Positions 36,711 through 50,093 of a DNA stretch of 64,000 nucleotides are shown here, piece after piece. The notes under the pieces were generated by a model. It was not told the DNA's origin, did not search any database, and saw only the letters and a list, made by a program, of their open reading frames with translations. A program made the translations under genes and the position numbers. The DNA is from Solea solea (Eukaryota > Chordata > Actinopteri > Pleuronectiformes > Soleidae), in the NCBI RefSeq assembly GCF_958295425.1, contig NC_081146.1:20903458-20967457 (forward strand). Reading direction: 5' to 3'. Every line of letters begins with the position of its first letter. Position 1 is the stretch's first letter.

Positions 36711-39700
36711 GTTTTTGAAGTTGGAACTAAGTTTGTGAACCACATGTGACCCAGTAAGTATCATGTTGGTGGGGAAGCATTCAGCATCCTAATAGAAGTG
36801 ATTCAAGACAGAATTAAAAGCAATATGCTTGGTTTTAGTGAGAATCTTTATAATCCTTATGTTGAGCTGCAGGCCATTACATTTTCAGAGGTCACATCTG
36901 GTGCAGTTGCTGTACAAATCTTGTTCAACTACTTGCGTAGGTTAAATACAGTCACATCATTCAGTGCTTTTTGACGGGGTGGAAATTGAGCTGAAAAAAT
37001 GCAGGTTTTGCTCAATCTCTGGATTGTGATTGCATGGGTCTCTAGGTGGAAGCAGAGTTTAATTGACTGTCAATCCGATATGTCACTGAATTAATAATTA
37101 ATGTGTGAGATTAGGGAACACCTTTCATAAAATTGATAATGTCTATAAGCTTCAATGTGAGCTCAATATATTACAGGTTACTATCCTGCTTCGATGGGAG
37201 AGGTAACTGCATTGCATTAGGTACAGCGGAGTTAAGTGAAGTCGTATCACAAAGTCTCCACTAGAGCAGGAGGTTAATACCTGGGAGAATTTCTTTCACT
37301 AACACCGAGTGCCATGAATGCTGTATGTTGCAATGGCAGTATGGTACTGTTTTATCTTGACTGATGCCTTCATGTTGGAATTAATAACCTTTACAATCAC
37401 CAATCTACTTTCAATATAGAGTTCTGGAACCGCCATGTTGGCAGCCTAGGATGCATCAAAAATGAATGGGACCAGTGCTGGATCCAACCTGTCAGAGTTC
37501 ACTGCACACTTTAAATCCATGCAGATCAACCGAGGGAGTGAATATATCTGATCCTTGTAATGCCCCTGTAACAGGTATAAGTTTGTCATCCCTTAATGTA
37601 TGTATAATTACTCGAAATATTTATTTTTGTATTAGTTGTATCTTCTTTTTATCTGGCATACCTGATTTCAATGTGTTGCCCCTCCTTTTTATTTCTTCTA
37701 AGTGAGTTCTTAGATTCATTTTATGATGTCGGACCTGCAGTATCCTAACATCTCCAACTTTCCGAGTTTACAAGAGCCTGGATGAAAACAAAATGGACGC
37801 AGTCTGGCTTTGTGACAAACATTCAGCTTTGTGGTCTACTGGCTAAAGATGGCGTTGATGTCAATGGAAGGGTAAGTGTTGCGTTAGCATTAGTAACGGG
37901 GAGTGCAATGTAAAAACTGATGTGTTAACATTGCTTCGCAGACTTGTATGTCCGTTAGACTAAATCCATTATTTACTTGGAGTTAGCCAGATATGTTTGT
38001 GTGACATAGTGCCTGGTTTATTTGTTGACTGGTCTATACGTCTATGGAGGTAAACGGTGTAGTATCCTGGGTTATGTGACGTCAGCTACCGGAGCTCTAT
38101 TGTAGCCTTGGTGCTACCTTGAGGCAGCATAAAATAAATTGTTCTTGTTTTTTCTTGGTACAGTTACATTATTTACTGCATGCTTCATAAGCTGACACAT
38201 TTTCACATCTCTGGCACAACTCTCCTCCATTCTCAGTGGAAACATTGCTGAGGACTAAGACGTTAGCAGCAATGATTTGTTTAGCTTGGATGGACTTATA
38301 GCTTCTGCCACAGTTAACACCCCAGCCCCAGTGGAACTGAACCAGAGCCAAGCTAAGCATACTGGGCTTGACGAGTCCTGAACGTATCCAGGCAGAGTGG
38401 ATCAATGGAGTACTTAACATAAGCCTTGAATAAAAGTCTATGTTTGGGGAAAAAAAAGCTGTGTGATTAAAGACTCTGGGTGAGACCGAAGTGGTGTACC
38501 TGCCTTAGCAGAAGGTGTCTTGGGATAAAGGGGTTACAAATACCTCATAACAAAAAAGTATGCAACTGGTTTATGTGCCCCAAGCATCTGTTGGTAGTTG
38601 AGAACTAGTGTTGATAGCCTTATGTATATACAGCAAGCAGGTCCCAGTGGTGATAGGAGCACTAGCTGGTAAACTGGTAGAGTGGCTTGCAACATCTGAG
38701 ATGTTTGTCCAGAAGAGGGCAACAGCTAAGGTACTGCACAGAACGTAAAAGGTGATTTGATTGTAAGGGTTTCAGACAGGTTGACATGTATTAGTTTAAC
38801 GAGAAATATAAAATATAAATAGCTACTGAGCAGATGCACAAAGAAATGCTCACACCAAGAGCCAAGAGTCTGCCTATCCCGGTCTTTTAAATTAAAACAG
38901 CTAAAAAGGTCACACTTGAATTAGGCTTGTCATGTCCCTGACAGTGTAAGCTGTACAAATCCAAATGACACAGGGCTGCAGCCAGAGATTGGATTGGAGC
39001 TAGAATTTACTCAAAGCAAACAATTTTAACAAAACAACAGAAAAATAAAAAGATTACAAGTGCACACAGAGGGTGATGTGCTTCTGTGGTCCGTACCTCT
39101 GTGTAAAGGCCATATGCATATATTAAACCCCAAGTGACACTTGTCAAATTGGACCAGGGACACGCACACCAAGGGCCAAGAGTAAGTCCTCTGTGTTCAG
39201 GTAAGTTGGGTGGTCTGAGCTTTCAGTGCTGTTTTGCATTAAGGCTGCACAGAAGTGGCAGAGTGTGAGGTGGAAAGTCTGTGGCCTCATTAAATATTTA
39301 ATTCCACATTTAGAGTCTTTTGGCCATGTGCTGAATTAGTCATGTCTGATAATGGTGTGCAATGCAGATGACAGGGCCCAGCAGTGTCCAGAGCCCAGCA
39401 GCGCAACCTGCTTGTCCACATTAGCAGCAAGAACCGAGGATTCAGTGTGGTCGTTTTTGTAATGGAAAATGGCTTGAACTGAGCAGTAAAGCCTAAGGTG
39501 TAGTTTTAGCTGCATTTAAAGGAAATATGGTTGTTTGCTGTAAAACCTGGTACCACAAAAAATGGGGAAAAAAATCAATATCAATTTCATTTGTGTGCAT
39601 CCAAAACTTAGATAGCTCCAGGATGTGTTTAGCCTTTTGTAGCCTACACACAAGCTAGACATACAGTTTGTACATAGTATTGACACTGGCTGCTTTGACC

Positions 39701-39823
39701 CATTGTAGCCATACATCAAATTCGCCACCATGTTGGTCCAGGCAGGACCAGAATATTATGGGATAGAAGTGAATAGGGGAATGGCAGTTTCTTCTGGATA
39801 AACTGAGATCTCTCTGTAAACGA

Positions 39824-40067
39824 GGGCATTTCTGCGTGGAATTTACATGTTCTCCCCGTGTGTGTGGGCTTCTTCCCACAGTCCAAAAACATGCAGTATG
39901 GGGTTTAGGTAAATTGGACACTCTAAATTGACCATAGGTGTGAGAGTGGGTGGTTGACTGGCAGACTGTCCAGGGTGAACCTGCCTATCACCCTATGTCA
40001 GCTGAGGTTGGCACAGCGCCCACCATGACCTTCATGTGGAGGATAGTGGTAGAAGATGGATGGATGG
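39824..40067 (+). mobile_element. LINE-type 3' end (GATG-tailed dispersed repeat)
   Basis: The blocks GTGGAATTTACATGTTCTCC, CCCACAGTCCAAAAACATGC, AAATTGGACACTCTAAATTG, TGTCCAGGGTGAACCTGCCT and TATGTCAGCTGAGGTTGG run in the order known from a very common fish repeat. It ends with GATGGATGGATGG (to 40067), the short tandem tail typical of non-LTR retrotransposon 3' ends. A short minus-strand piece of the same family lies at 58112-58170. The exact clade is not certain to me. Confidence 0.65.
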
Positions 40068-41603
40068 TTCAGATACCTCCACACAATACATACGGCACAA
40101 AATGTGATTGAGAATGCAGGTTAGTTGTGGTTAGTCGTAATTTTTACGAGACAAGGTTGCTCATAACTGAATGGAAAGGTATTGCCATGGAGTAATGCTG
40201 TATCGTCATAGTTCAGAGAGACTGATGGCTTCAATAAATGTGTACTTGGTGGTCAGTAAATGCAGATTTTTTTTTGTTTCTTTTCTGTGGGAAAGAAGGT
40301 ACCTGGGTGCTAATCTGGTCCTGTTTATGAGTTTAAAAACACAATACTGTATTGTTTTTGAACTCCCAAACAAGGTATTACAAGGAAATCACTGCATTCC
40401 CACAATGATAAAATCCTTTCACAGATTGAAGCATGGAGGCAATTAAAGCCAAAGTACCCAACATTACAGCTTCATATATTTGAGCAACACAATATGAAGA
40501 TGGGAAACATTTACATTCAGGTTTTTGTGCTATATGAAATTCCGCTGAACAGCCATATTCATTCATGCCAAGTTATTATAAATTCCTGGAAACACAGTGA
40601 TCGTTAATTCCTGCGTGTCAGAGTGAGGCATTAGGAAACGGGGTGTTTCTTTTTAAATGCTCTTTTATTAGCTCAGCTGCTAACACAGCTGCTTTCCTTC
40701 CGTCCTCATCACCCTGCTCCCCCTGTGCACTTGGACTCTTGCGGAACATAATTCCAACACAAAAGGCCTCGGAAAATGCACCCTCAGCCTCCTGCAAATG
40801 CAATTCATGACGAGGCTGCATGAGACTTTGATTGTGCCAGGGATTTGATTGCTTCGAGGGTGCAGCAAAGAGAGGAGATGCTGGCAAGTGTTTCAGGATA
40901 CACAGTGGTGTATTTTCCAGCTTCATGAGAAAATTACCTAAAATACTGCAAACATAATTAGACATCTCCTTCCCAGAGAAAGGGTTTGAGAGCACCAGTC
41001 TCACAGTTATCCAGTAGGAAACATTAATATGCTAAATGGCTTGCTCATACATACATACATTTGGCAATGCCGCCAAGTGTTCTTGAAACAGATTACAATG
41101 AGTGTGAGTCCTCATGTGCACTTGTACATGCCTTTTTATGTATTCAAATCAAGTGGAGCTGGTGTCGGTGAAGGATGGAGGATTTATTTGTTTGTGCTCT
41201 TGTCTTTGGAAGCTTCAGAGATCTCTGTGGGTTTCACATCAGAAGGGTTTCCCAGCTGTGTCCATGGCCAGTGGCAAAGCTAAAAGTGCAGGTGGGTGTG
41301 AGTGTGAGTAATAGGAGGGCAGTACCTCAGTATATCATGAGCAGTTTATGGGGAAGATGGCGCAGGACAGTAGAGACGGATGCAGGCTGACTAACATCGG
41401 TGTTTTAGTTCACCCTGTTTTCTGTAAGAAATCAAATCAAACTATTGTTATTTTATTATCTTAAGTATAATGCACAAAACAATTCTAGGATTCAGAATAA
41501 TCACAAATGTTCATCCCTGAGACCTAAAGTTGCATTCGCATGTCTGTATAAAGCCTAATATTTACTCAACATATAAACATATATACATATAAACAGGAGG
41601 AAA
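40068..41603. other. Non-coding DNA with a possible regulatory element
   Basis: The 40640-40920 part is free of recognisable repeats and contains TGCAAATGCAATTCATGA (octamer-like) and GACTTTGATTG (TCF/LEF-like). The minus-strand open frame over it (128 codons) shows no known domain and may be chance. Confidence 0.35.
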
Positions 41604-41723
41604 TGTCTGTCAAGATTCTCAGTCATCCAGGTCATTGTCATCATAAGTAGTTCGCTGTAGGCAAGAGTTCTTGCTTGAGTTAAGTTGAAGACATTTCACC
41701 ATCCAAGATGCTTCCTCAGTATA
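41604..41723 (-). repeat. Dispersed teleost repeat, possibly Penelope-like
   Basis: On the minus strand it reads TGAGGAAGCATCTTGGATGG, GAAATGTCTTCAACTTAA, then ATGACCTGGATGACTGAGAA and TCTTGACAGACA. This is the order of a very common fish repeat that I tentatively associate with Penelope-like elements. No reverse transcriptase is visible next to it. Confidence 0.45.
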
Positions 41724-41783
41724 ACATGTCAAAATGTGTTAATCCAAATGTGTTCCACATTATTTAAATGTTTTTTATTTCAG

Positions 41784-41999
41784 AGACCTGGTCACCTCAC
41801 CAAACCCAGACATCCCATCTCCAGATGTATTGCCACATTTTGGAGATTAAAAATCCCAGTTGTCGCACTGAACCGTCTCAGCAGCCACTTTGTAAATGAC
41901 CCTCAAGTGGAAAACATGTGTGTTTTCCTTTTCTTGTTTGACGATAGTGCTCTTACCTTGAAGTTGACCGATGAACTTATGTTCCATTTTGACCTGATG
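41784..41999 (+). other. Open 216-bp block bounded by splice-like sites (possible exon, unproven)
   Basis: The block is preceded by a pyrimidine-rich TGTTTTTTATTTCAG and followed by GTGAGTG from 42000. It is open for 72 codons in phase 0 at both ends. The peptide (for example RCIATFWRLKIPVVALNRLS) is not recognised. With no partner exons found, chance remains the simpler explanation. Confidence 0.2.
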
Positions 42000-43506
42000 G
42001 TGAGTGAAGTAATTTCTTTATCTCGAGTGTTTGATTTGGATAGTGGCCATTAGGAGGAGGGTATGAAAGGAGCAATGGAGGATGACATTGTTTAAGTATG
42101 ATTTGTGTTTGTGTTGAACAGCACGGGGACAAAATGCAGATCTCTTCTTGGCCACAGTAGCAGCATAAGTCTGAACATCCCTTGCCTACCCAAATCTAAT
42201 GGGGCGCAGATGTGCAGATGGGTGTGGAAGTCAGTGAGCGTGACGGCAGGACAAGTGAGAGCGGCTTGAACACACTCATTGTGAAATGTTTAATTTAACC
42301 TTGGAATGTGCAAGTGGACACATCAATTGGGACTGAAAACAAAACAAATACAATGCCACAAATTAACTGGACTTCTAATCATGTATAATCTTCCTTTGGA
42401 GTATTATTCAAATGATAAATCAGAGCTAAAGAGGTTGATTTTAAACAACACAACTTTCAAGAAATAGTCTCTTTATATTTGTCTGATGATGCACAATGCA
42501 TTTCTGTAATTTAACTTAATAGTTTTGATTATTTATAATTATTCTGCATAGGAGATCAACTTTAACAATCCAGTAATGGCTCTATTATGATTCTGTGCAA
42601 CAGTTAGTGACTTAAAGTTCGCTGTGATGAATTACCCGTCCCCAAGCTCATGTTAAGCGGTGCACACCGTGGAGCTGTCTGTGGTGCTGAATCTGTGGTG
42701 CTGAATCTGTGGTTTCCAGTGTTGATAGTTACTGAGCCTCTTCTCTGTCCACAGCAGGAGTGTAAGTAAAAGTGTGATCAACAGGTTGATAAAAGCAATC
42801 GCAATTACTGACGACATGACAGACGTGTCTGTGGCAATTTATGGCTGTGTTGATGTTGGAGAATCTGCCTGCTCTTCTCTCAAACAAATAAGAGAAATGC
42901 ATTTCTTGTAATTCCTCTAACCCCCCCACTGTTGCATGTTGTGGATATTTAGTGAAATAGGTTGCTTGAATTAATATTACTAAATTATTTACCACAGCAT
43001 CCAGCTGACACTGTTTGACTAGGGTTTAACACCAGAAGAGGGGGCTGATGGGTGGGTTTTCTGTAGAGAGGAAACCCCCCTCAGCTTGGAACACAAAGGC
43101 AGAATCTGAAAAGGAAATTAGACAATTTTGCTTTCAAAATAAAAGCATTCCCATGGGGAATTCCTCCTACTTTTGTATTTAATATGCACTTCCTGCTGTC
43201 CTGCATCACATGACAGCACTCCTCCATAAAGACGTTTGTGTGATTTAGAAACTAACTTTGTAATATAGGTATAATAGGAAACTGTCTAGAAAATATGAGC
43301 AAAAACACATTACAAACATATTTTAGTATTTATTGTCTTAAGCAGAATGTTGTTTTTATTGAGTGCTGCTGGGGTGAATAATAATACAGAAAACAAGACT
43401 AAGAATAGATCAAATAAATAAATAAAATAAAATATAACGATCCTCAACACAAGGCTTTATCCAATTATGTGTTTTTTTTTATTTTGAAAGCTGTAGCTGG
43501 AAGTCA
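42000..43506. other. Non-coding DNA, nothing specific recognised
   Basis: It holds a two-unit 14-bp tandem (TGTGGTGCTGAATC, about 42680-42707) and an AAAT-rich run near 43412-43436. No gene was recognised. Confidence 0.5.
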
Positions 43507-44217
43507 TTTTGTTACAATTTGACCCACTTGATGGCAGCACGAGCCCCCGGCTTCCAAATAAGGAATCTGGCTGTTGCTGCACGCGGACACACACAGCCAC
43601 ACACAAACACACACACACACTCTCACACACACACAGACAAGGACGCTCTTGAGCCGCGAGCCGAAGACGTCTCTTCTTCTACAACAGAGCAGCGCGAGCG
43701 CTCTTTGATTTGTCGCTCCGTGGAACCTCCACATTCACCTGCAGGACTGTGGAACCTGGAGACTGAGAGGATTCCACATTCGGAGAATAACTTTTTGAGA
43801 CGTACCACTACGACACTGGAATTACACACACAAGGCAACTATTTATAAAAAGAAAGGATTTCCCACTCAAATATTAAAGGAGGAGTCCAAAGTGTTTATC
43901 TTTGAAACAATGTAGCCAAAGAAAACAAGACACTGTGAATACATTCGGGGATTTTCTGAACCTGTTCCACACACTGGAACCTCTGTCGGACCTAGTGGAC
44001 AGCATTCTTAACTCCTCTCAGAGTTTGCGCTTCTTCTTGGACACATTTATTTTTTTTTTCCTCTGTCAAAGTCCAAGTTTCTGTTTTACAAGAATGCGTT
44101 TTGTGGACTTAACCATAAAGGCCTGATCCCCTTGGCTTTTTGGATTTGGTGAATGCCTCGTGGACGCACCGAGTTTTCGCCACAGTATGCATCAAAGGGA
44201 CTGGTAATAAACTCAAG
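43507..44217 (+). promoter_or_regulatory. Candidate promoter and non-coding first exon
   Basis: CpG dinucleotides are much denser here than in the surrounding DNA (for example around 43583-43586, 43655-43722 and 44155-44180), and the sequence is not repeat-like apart from a CA tract at 43590-43638. The text after the tract reads like a long 5' leader with many short upstream frames. A consensus splice donor, AAG followed by GTAATA, sits at 44217/44218 and could end a first exon. Downstream, 44450-44600 is again CpG-rich. No coding start belonging to a known protein was found, so the gene identity is unknown, and its coding exons would lie outside the window or be too short to see. Plus-strand orientation is inferred from the donor only. 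Confidence 0.4.
43590..43638. repeat. CA-rich microsatellite, interrupted
   Basis: Several CA/AC runs interrupted by GC, AA and TCT between about 43588 and 43638, within the candidate promoter region. Confidence 0.9.
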
Positions 44218-47200
44218 GTAATATTTTTTAATCGTTTTTTTTCCTGGCTCCACTTCTCTCACCTTCAAGTTCACACATATCATCATTGCTCGTGTTGTAT
44301 GTGGTTCTGGTGCCACGTTTTGTGGATTTTGTCAAATGTTGACTGATTTATGCCACGGTTATCCAAAAAATCAAGTGTGAACTCGGATCACTTATTTTAA
44401 ATTTTATTTTATTTATTATTCTAGCTTTCGTCTTCGTGATAAAGTGCTCTGCTCTTACAGTGGGGCTGTGGGCGCATTTTCAAGTGTCTCTCTCGCACAC
44501 ACGCAGCCGCTCAGTGCTCGGGGAGACGCACCGGTGGTGGACAGTGACCGTCTGGAACACTGAGTCAACCGACGATAAGTGGAGGACTCTGGGGATACAG
44601 TGCCGCCACACTCCATTTGATAATCTTAAAATTGAACACTCTGCTCATTCGCTGAAGGTTTAATATCAAGTGAAACGTCAATTGAATTCGCTTTGGGAAC
44701 GAGCGAGGGCAGTTCTTTCAGTCGGCGTATGTTGCAGAATTTTTTTGTTCCACTTCATAAAGCTTTTCTATTTACCTTTTTTAAAGCAGCTGATCCATTG
44801 TTGCAGCGGTCGTTTCAGTCTCAATATTGTCGCTGTCCAGTCCTCATGTGGTGATGCGGGTTTAGATAATGCGCAAGTCACTGAGTCGCCTTTTTCAAAG
44901 CAGCGTGTGTTTGTTTTTTAGTGGAGTTAGGTGTTTTAGTCGTGTAATGTAGGCTGTTTTAGTGGTGATTTTTAATAGGCTACAGTTAAATCTTCATATT
45001 GTTGGCATTTTTGGTTTAATTCTGATAGTAGTAAAGTGAGAAGAATGACAGAAAATGATGTTAAAAATTAATCATTCCTTTGTTTCAAATTTGACGCACT
45101 ATATTTAGGAAGCTTAAGCATGTTTTTTTTATATCTGTATAATTGCATGAGTACAGTCTTGGTGAACCCTGATGATAAAGCAGGATGAAGTCATGCCCAG
45201 TGACTGACACTGGAGGGGAGAAAGCATGACTTTTCCACAGTATAGCTCATCTCTTTTCAGTGGAATGGGCAGATAAACGCTCCGAGTCTTGTGCTGTACG
45301 TTGCACACTTTGACTCAGCCTTAGCACAAACCGTCCACAGCCAACCAGTTCACCACAAAATGGGTTACTGTCATCCCCTGTCTTCTTTCTGTCACAAGGA
45401 TCCTCCCTCAACTCCCCTCTGTGCTGCAGTGAGACTATGCCATGTCCAGTGTTTGGCACTATATGCATGTGTGCACATAGTGATGAGCTGGACATGGGTG
45501 GCAACAACAACTCATATTTTACTAGATTTTTTGCTTTTTTTAAAAAAAAGGTTGAAGTCAAAGTTTTATTTTTTCCGTGGTCTGTTTTTCTACTAAAACT
45601 ATTCCAACCACGGTATTTTCAAATTCCCTGATCGAACTAGTGGGGGCAGTATAAAAACACATAACCCCACCTTTGGATAAAACACAGTAATGTGCATTAT
45701 CCTCTGCGCTAAACTGACCAGTATTTGTTTTAATATTACTACTTATTTCTTGTTTTAATGTTGAAAGGTTCACCGACTTGTTCACCACCAGTGAAAGGTG
45801 ATGTGAACTTTATATAAATATATAAATAAATAATAATAAATATTTCTACTGCCTTCAGTCAAACCTGATATCTTAGAGTCAAAGTAGTGATATAATGTCA
45901 TTAAAATGTCTTTAAAACATTTTATTTACAAGAGAACACGCTCTAATGGAAGCAATATGCATATGCAGTCTACTTGGTTTACAGCTCTTTGAAGCACTTA
46001 AGTGTCTCATATTTATTCATAGGTTAGTGGACATTAGGCATTTGAAGATCAAAATATATTCAAATGACCCCTGTCACAGTAATTTGATATGCAGTAGCAC
46101 CACATGGCACAGCCATCATCACAGCAAAATCTCATTGGATAATCTTTCATCCATGTCATTGCTGCTTGTGTCGGCTGTATTTATTTATTTTTTTAAAAAA
46201 GAAAGAAAAGAAAAACGATCCCAATAGATTTAAAGTTCTAACCCAATTGTTTGAAATCATTTCTGACCTCTTCATATCCAGACTGTATAGATGATTAGAC
46301 CCACATGAAGATCCTGTGGATTCATAGAACCATAAAATAAAGAGTGTTGTGGCACAAATGCTGGTTAACTGGCACTAAAACTGATGGAAGGCCTACCTAA
46401 TGGAAGTCAAATATGTATAGCTTGTTGGCTTCACTGTCAGGTTATGGTCTGAGAAGCCCCATTTACCCTCAGGTATGTGGATATTAGGAGTCAGCAGTTT
46501 TATCCTCTAGAAAGAGAGCAGATAACAGAAATAGACTCAACTGTAGTGCACTGACTGGCACGGCTGGCTCACAGCCATAGGGATGAGGCAAGCCAGCAAC
46601 ACAAGACAGGCCTTTTCAGAGGCATTCATGCATGTTGCTTTTTTAACCTAGATGTCCTCCTTTGTTTCTGCATCTTACATCCTCCCGCTGCTTGGGAAAA
46701 TGCCCCATGCCATTGACTCGATGTTCTTCCTTCCAACTTCTCATCCTCTGATCAGTCCAGCCCCCCAAACAAGGCAGTGTAGTGTCGAAGGCTGCGTGCA
46801 ATCAGAGAACCTTATATCTGAGTTTGTGACATCAGAGGGAAGAAGAGCAGACAGTGAGGGAGGGTGGGGACAGAGGCAGTCATTGAAAGAGGGGAGATGA
46901 ATAGATGGGTGATGAGGAGACAGTCAGTGGTACGATAGAAGATGGATTAAAGATGAGATAGAGAGTGACTGTAGACACAAGGCTGTGTGACAAAGACAGA
47001 CAGTGCTTTTTAGCTGCTTCTAAAAATGCACGGAAAGCTTTGTGTGCGACACTCACTATGCTTTGGAAAAAAAATATACACAGCAATCAGTCAGCGCACA
47101 CACACACCTGTGAAACCTGGGCACTTTAAAGGTGGACATGCCAGTATCCTGTGTCCTGAGAGTTCCCTAATGGCATCTCGGCAACACTGTGTGTGTGGGG

Positions 47201-50093
47201 GGTATCTTTGCTGGAAGGAAGTTGGAGGTTGACCAGATTCTGCAGAACCATTGGCTCCCCTAATTAGAGTCTAAACGAGGAGCTTGGGAAAGATGCTTAA
47301 TGAGGCTTGTCCAGTTAGACAAGAACTTAGGCTGACAACCATGTAACAGCTACAAAGCTAAACCACAACAAACCACAATGGCTGTAGTCACACCTTGGCT
47401 ATGATTTCCAGTGTTATGTTGTCATTGTGTAGAATGGATTATTTACATGGCAATATTATGCAGATGAAGGTGCTTGGAGTGTGCATGGGGAAATTAAATT
47501 TCCAGGAAAGTCATCCAAGATCATTTTACTCTACTTTATGGCCGGGGGAATTTGGAGAACATATCTAATTGTGAGTATGGAACGATCAGCTATATCATTA
47601 GATAAATCAATAATCAGAGCTTTCACAACATGGTTCCTTTACCACATACCAAGTTGAAATCTGTGGTAATTGTGCTAAGCTGTTTTCTTGGCACGCTCAG
47701 CTCCCTCATTGGGACTTCGCAGTTTGGCCAGCACAAGGATTTACTAATGCATCATAAATTGTTTTGACGGTGGCTCAATTCTTGCATGTTTGGGGGTTTT
47801 TTTTATTGGTGGATTTACTGCCTCGTAGACCTTTTAACATCCAAACACCTGCTCATCAGTGATATGGGATGAAATGTTTTTTTATAGAATCTGATCCAAA
47901 GCATTTGATCTACACAGGTTTAGTAGTTTAATGGTTATAAATAGGTTTGTCAACCAGCCAGTGTTGAGCTCCTTTATGCTTGGCTGCAGTCTGGACAGTT
48001 ATCTCCAGACAAAAGGCACCGCGTATAGTACCTCACCCTGCGTTTATAGCTTAGCAACAGGAATGATTAAGTGATCACACAGTGTCTTCCTCAATGGTGG
48101 CTCTCACAAAAAAAAGGTTGTCATTTCATTGTTGACTGAGCAGAGAAATAAATAGAGGTAAAATGAATAAGTTTAACAGTTTAGTGCCCCCCCCCCCGCC
48201 CTATCTTCTGAGCAAGTGGCAGCTTTTACCCTGGCAACAAACTGTCCAATCACATTGTATGCCAGTCACCGGTGACACCCGTGGCATTACAAAACAAAAT
48301 TTAAAACTGCAACAGCAACACTTGAAAAATCAAGAATGTTTGCTTAAGGTCATGTTACCGTTATGCACAAGGTGAACATTTATTGCGGAGGTTGTTTTGT
48401 GAATTATTTCTCTTCACCTGTTTGCTGGAAAAAAAAAAAAACACACACATCACATCTATCATATATAGTTGCTGAAGGTTAGTATTAGACATACATTCGT
48501 GATATATTCTATTATCGATGTGATGTGAAGGTGCACTGCAGGGATCCGCACTTGGTCCTTCATTTATTTTGGATGTTAATAGAACTGATCGTGAAAGAGA
48601 TAATGGCAGGAGGAAGTTAGAGGCCGTTACTCTTGGAATTTGAAAGAGTTCATTCAGAGCTCAGTCAGAGTTGCTCTCAGCAGAGAGAAACACGCAGAAC
48701 AGGCTGATTGTAACATCTCAAGGTAAATTCTTCACTTCAGCATGATTTTTTATTTTTTTTTTACGTTTTGGATTGTTGGGCTGAGATCTGACTGTGCCTT
48801 GGACTTGTATGCTGTCGGATAAACAATATTTTAACATGCAAAGTTCAGTTCAGTGGCTGGCATTTATTTTTAAGGCTGTTCTAAAGGTTACCTCTGTCTT
48901 ACTTATGAGTCTTTATGGCTATTTGTCTGGACATCACTGTGGTTTTCAAAAAAGGGGAAAAAAATTATTTGACAGCACACAAATATCCGTTATAGCTCAA
49001 TATTAAACGATAGCATTGATTTTAAGGCAAGTAGACATGGTGGTTCAAGCAAAAAAAAAAGACTTGGGGGAAAAAAAGGATTTGTGTATTCAGGTCTTAA
49101 CTTAATTTGGAATTTGAGTGGAATCTGTTTTAGAACTGAATATTTTTTAATTTAATTGAATTACTTGGCAAAGGTGGAGCCTTCATTTGACTTCCATTGG
49201 TTCAATACTTTCATTGGGGGTGGTGATCTAGAATTAATGTACACTTGTTCAGATCAAGTAGTTGTTTAGACACATTTTAGTTGTCTAATTAAAACTGACA
49301 GACATAAAATCAGTGATTAATTTAATTAAATAGTTCATTAATGAGATATGAGATTAATGAGACATTAATTATTCATATAGTTCATCATATGTAGTATGGC
49401 AAATGCATGTCATTTGATATTTAAAATGGTTTCATTTTCATTTAATTCATATTAAATACATATGCATTTCATATATTCTGTGACAACAGGGGAGGAAACC
49501 TTGAGTAGTAGCAGTTATTTTTACATGACAGAGTCTGAGCTGCGTTGCCATGAATCAGGGTCTTCAATTAGCAGGATTCTCTCGTCTGACTGCTATTTTT
49601 ATCTTCATGTTAGCAAGTGTGTGAGAGAAACAGACGAAGCACCTTCACACCCTGTTTCTGTGGAAGCCTCTAATCACAAAAGAGCCAGAAAGCCAACGAA
49701 TTACACGGCGTGAATGGTGTCTGTTTATGCCTTCATGCGTCTGGTATAAAGCCAGATTTGACAGATCAAAGATCAAATTAGATTTATTAACCCCAGTGAC
49801 GGGTTTGTCTGCTGAACTCAATGCACATGACAAATGATTGTTCACCAGAGAACTCTTTTTGAAAAATAAAATAATACTAACAATAACGCCTGACTCTGAA
49901 TAGTCCAGTGTTTTAGCTGGATTATTGATGGCCTCAGAATGACGGCTATAAACTGGGAGTGTGAGAGGAATGATAGATGGGTTTAATTAGTCATTCCAAT
50001 CCAACCAAATGTTCAAACACAGTAGTTTCATGACTGAATTTACGTTAATGGCTGAAGTTGTCCGTCTTAGTCTCTGATTATAAAAGCTTTTAC
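44218..50093. other. Probable intron or intergenic DNA
   Basis: The first 700 bp remains CpG-enriched (44450-44600, 44690-44730). Further on there is an AT-rich run at 45812-45843, poly-C at about 48187-48197 and poly-A near 48429-48441. A second leader-like stretch ends in AAG followed by GTAAAT at 48722/48723. No coding exon was recognised. Confidence 0.4.

Larger units (their letters stand above)
34437..39823. other. Non-coding DNA, nothing strongly recognised
   Basis: Contains the repeat-like stretch at 36040-36350 and the AT palindrome at 36668-36710, both listed separately. The 37420-38120 stretch has promoter-like words (GTGACGTCAG near 38077-38086) and a donor-like GTAAGT near 37871, but no exon can be supported. 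Confidence 0.4.
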
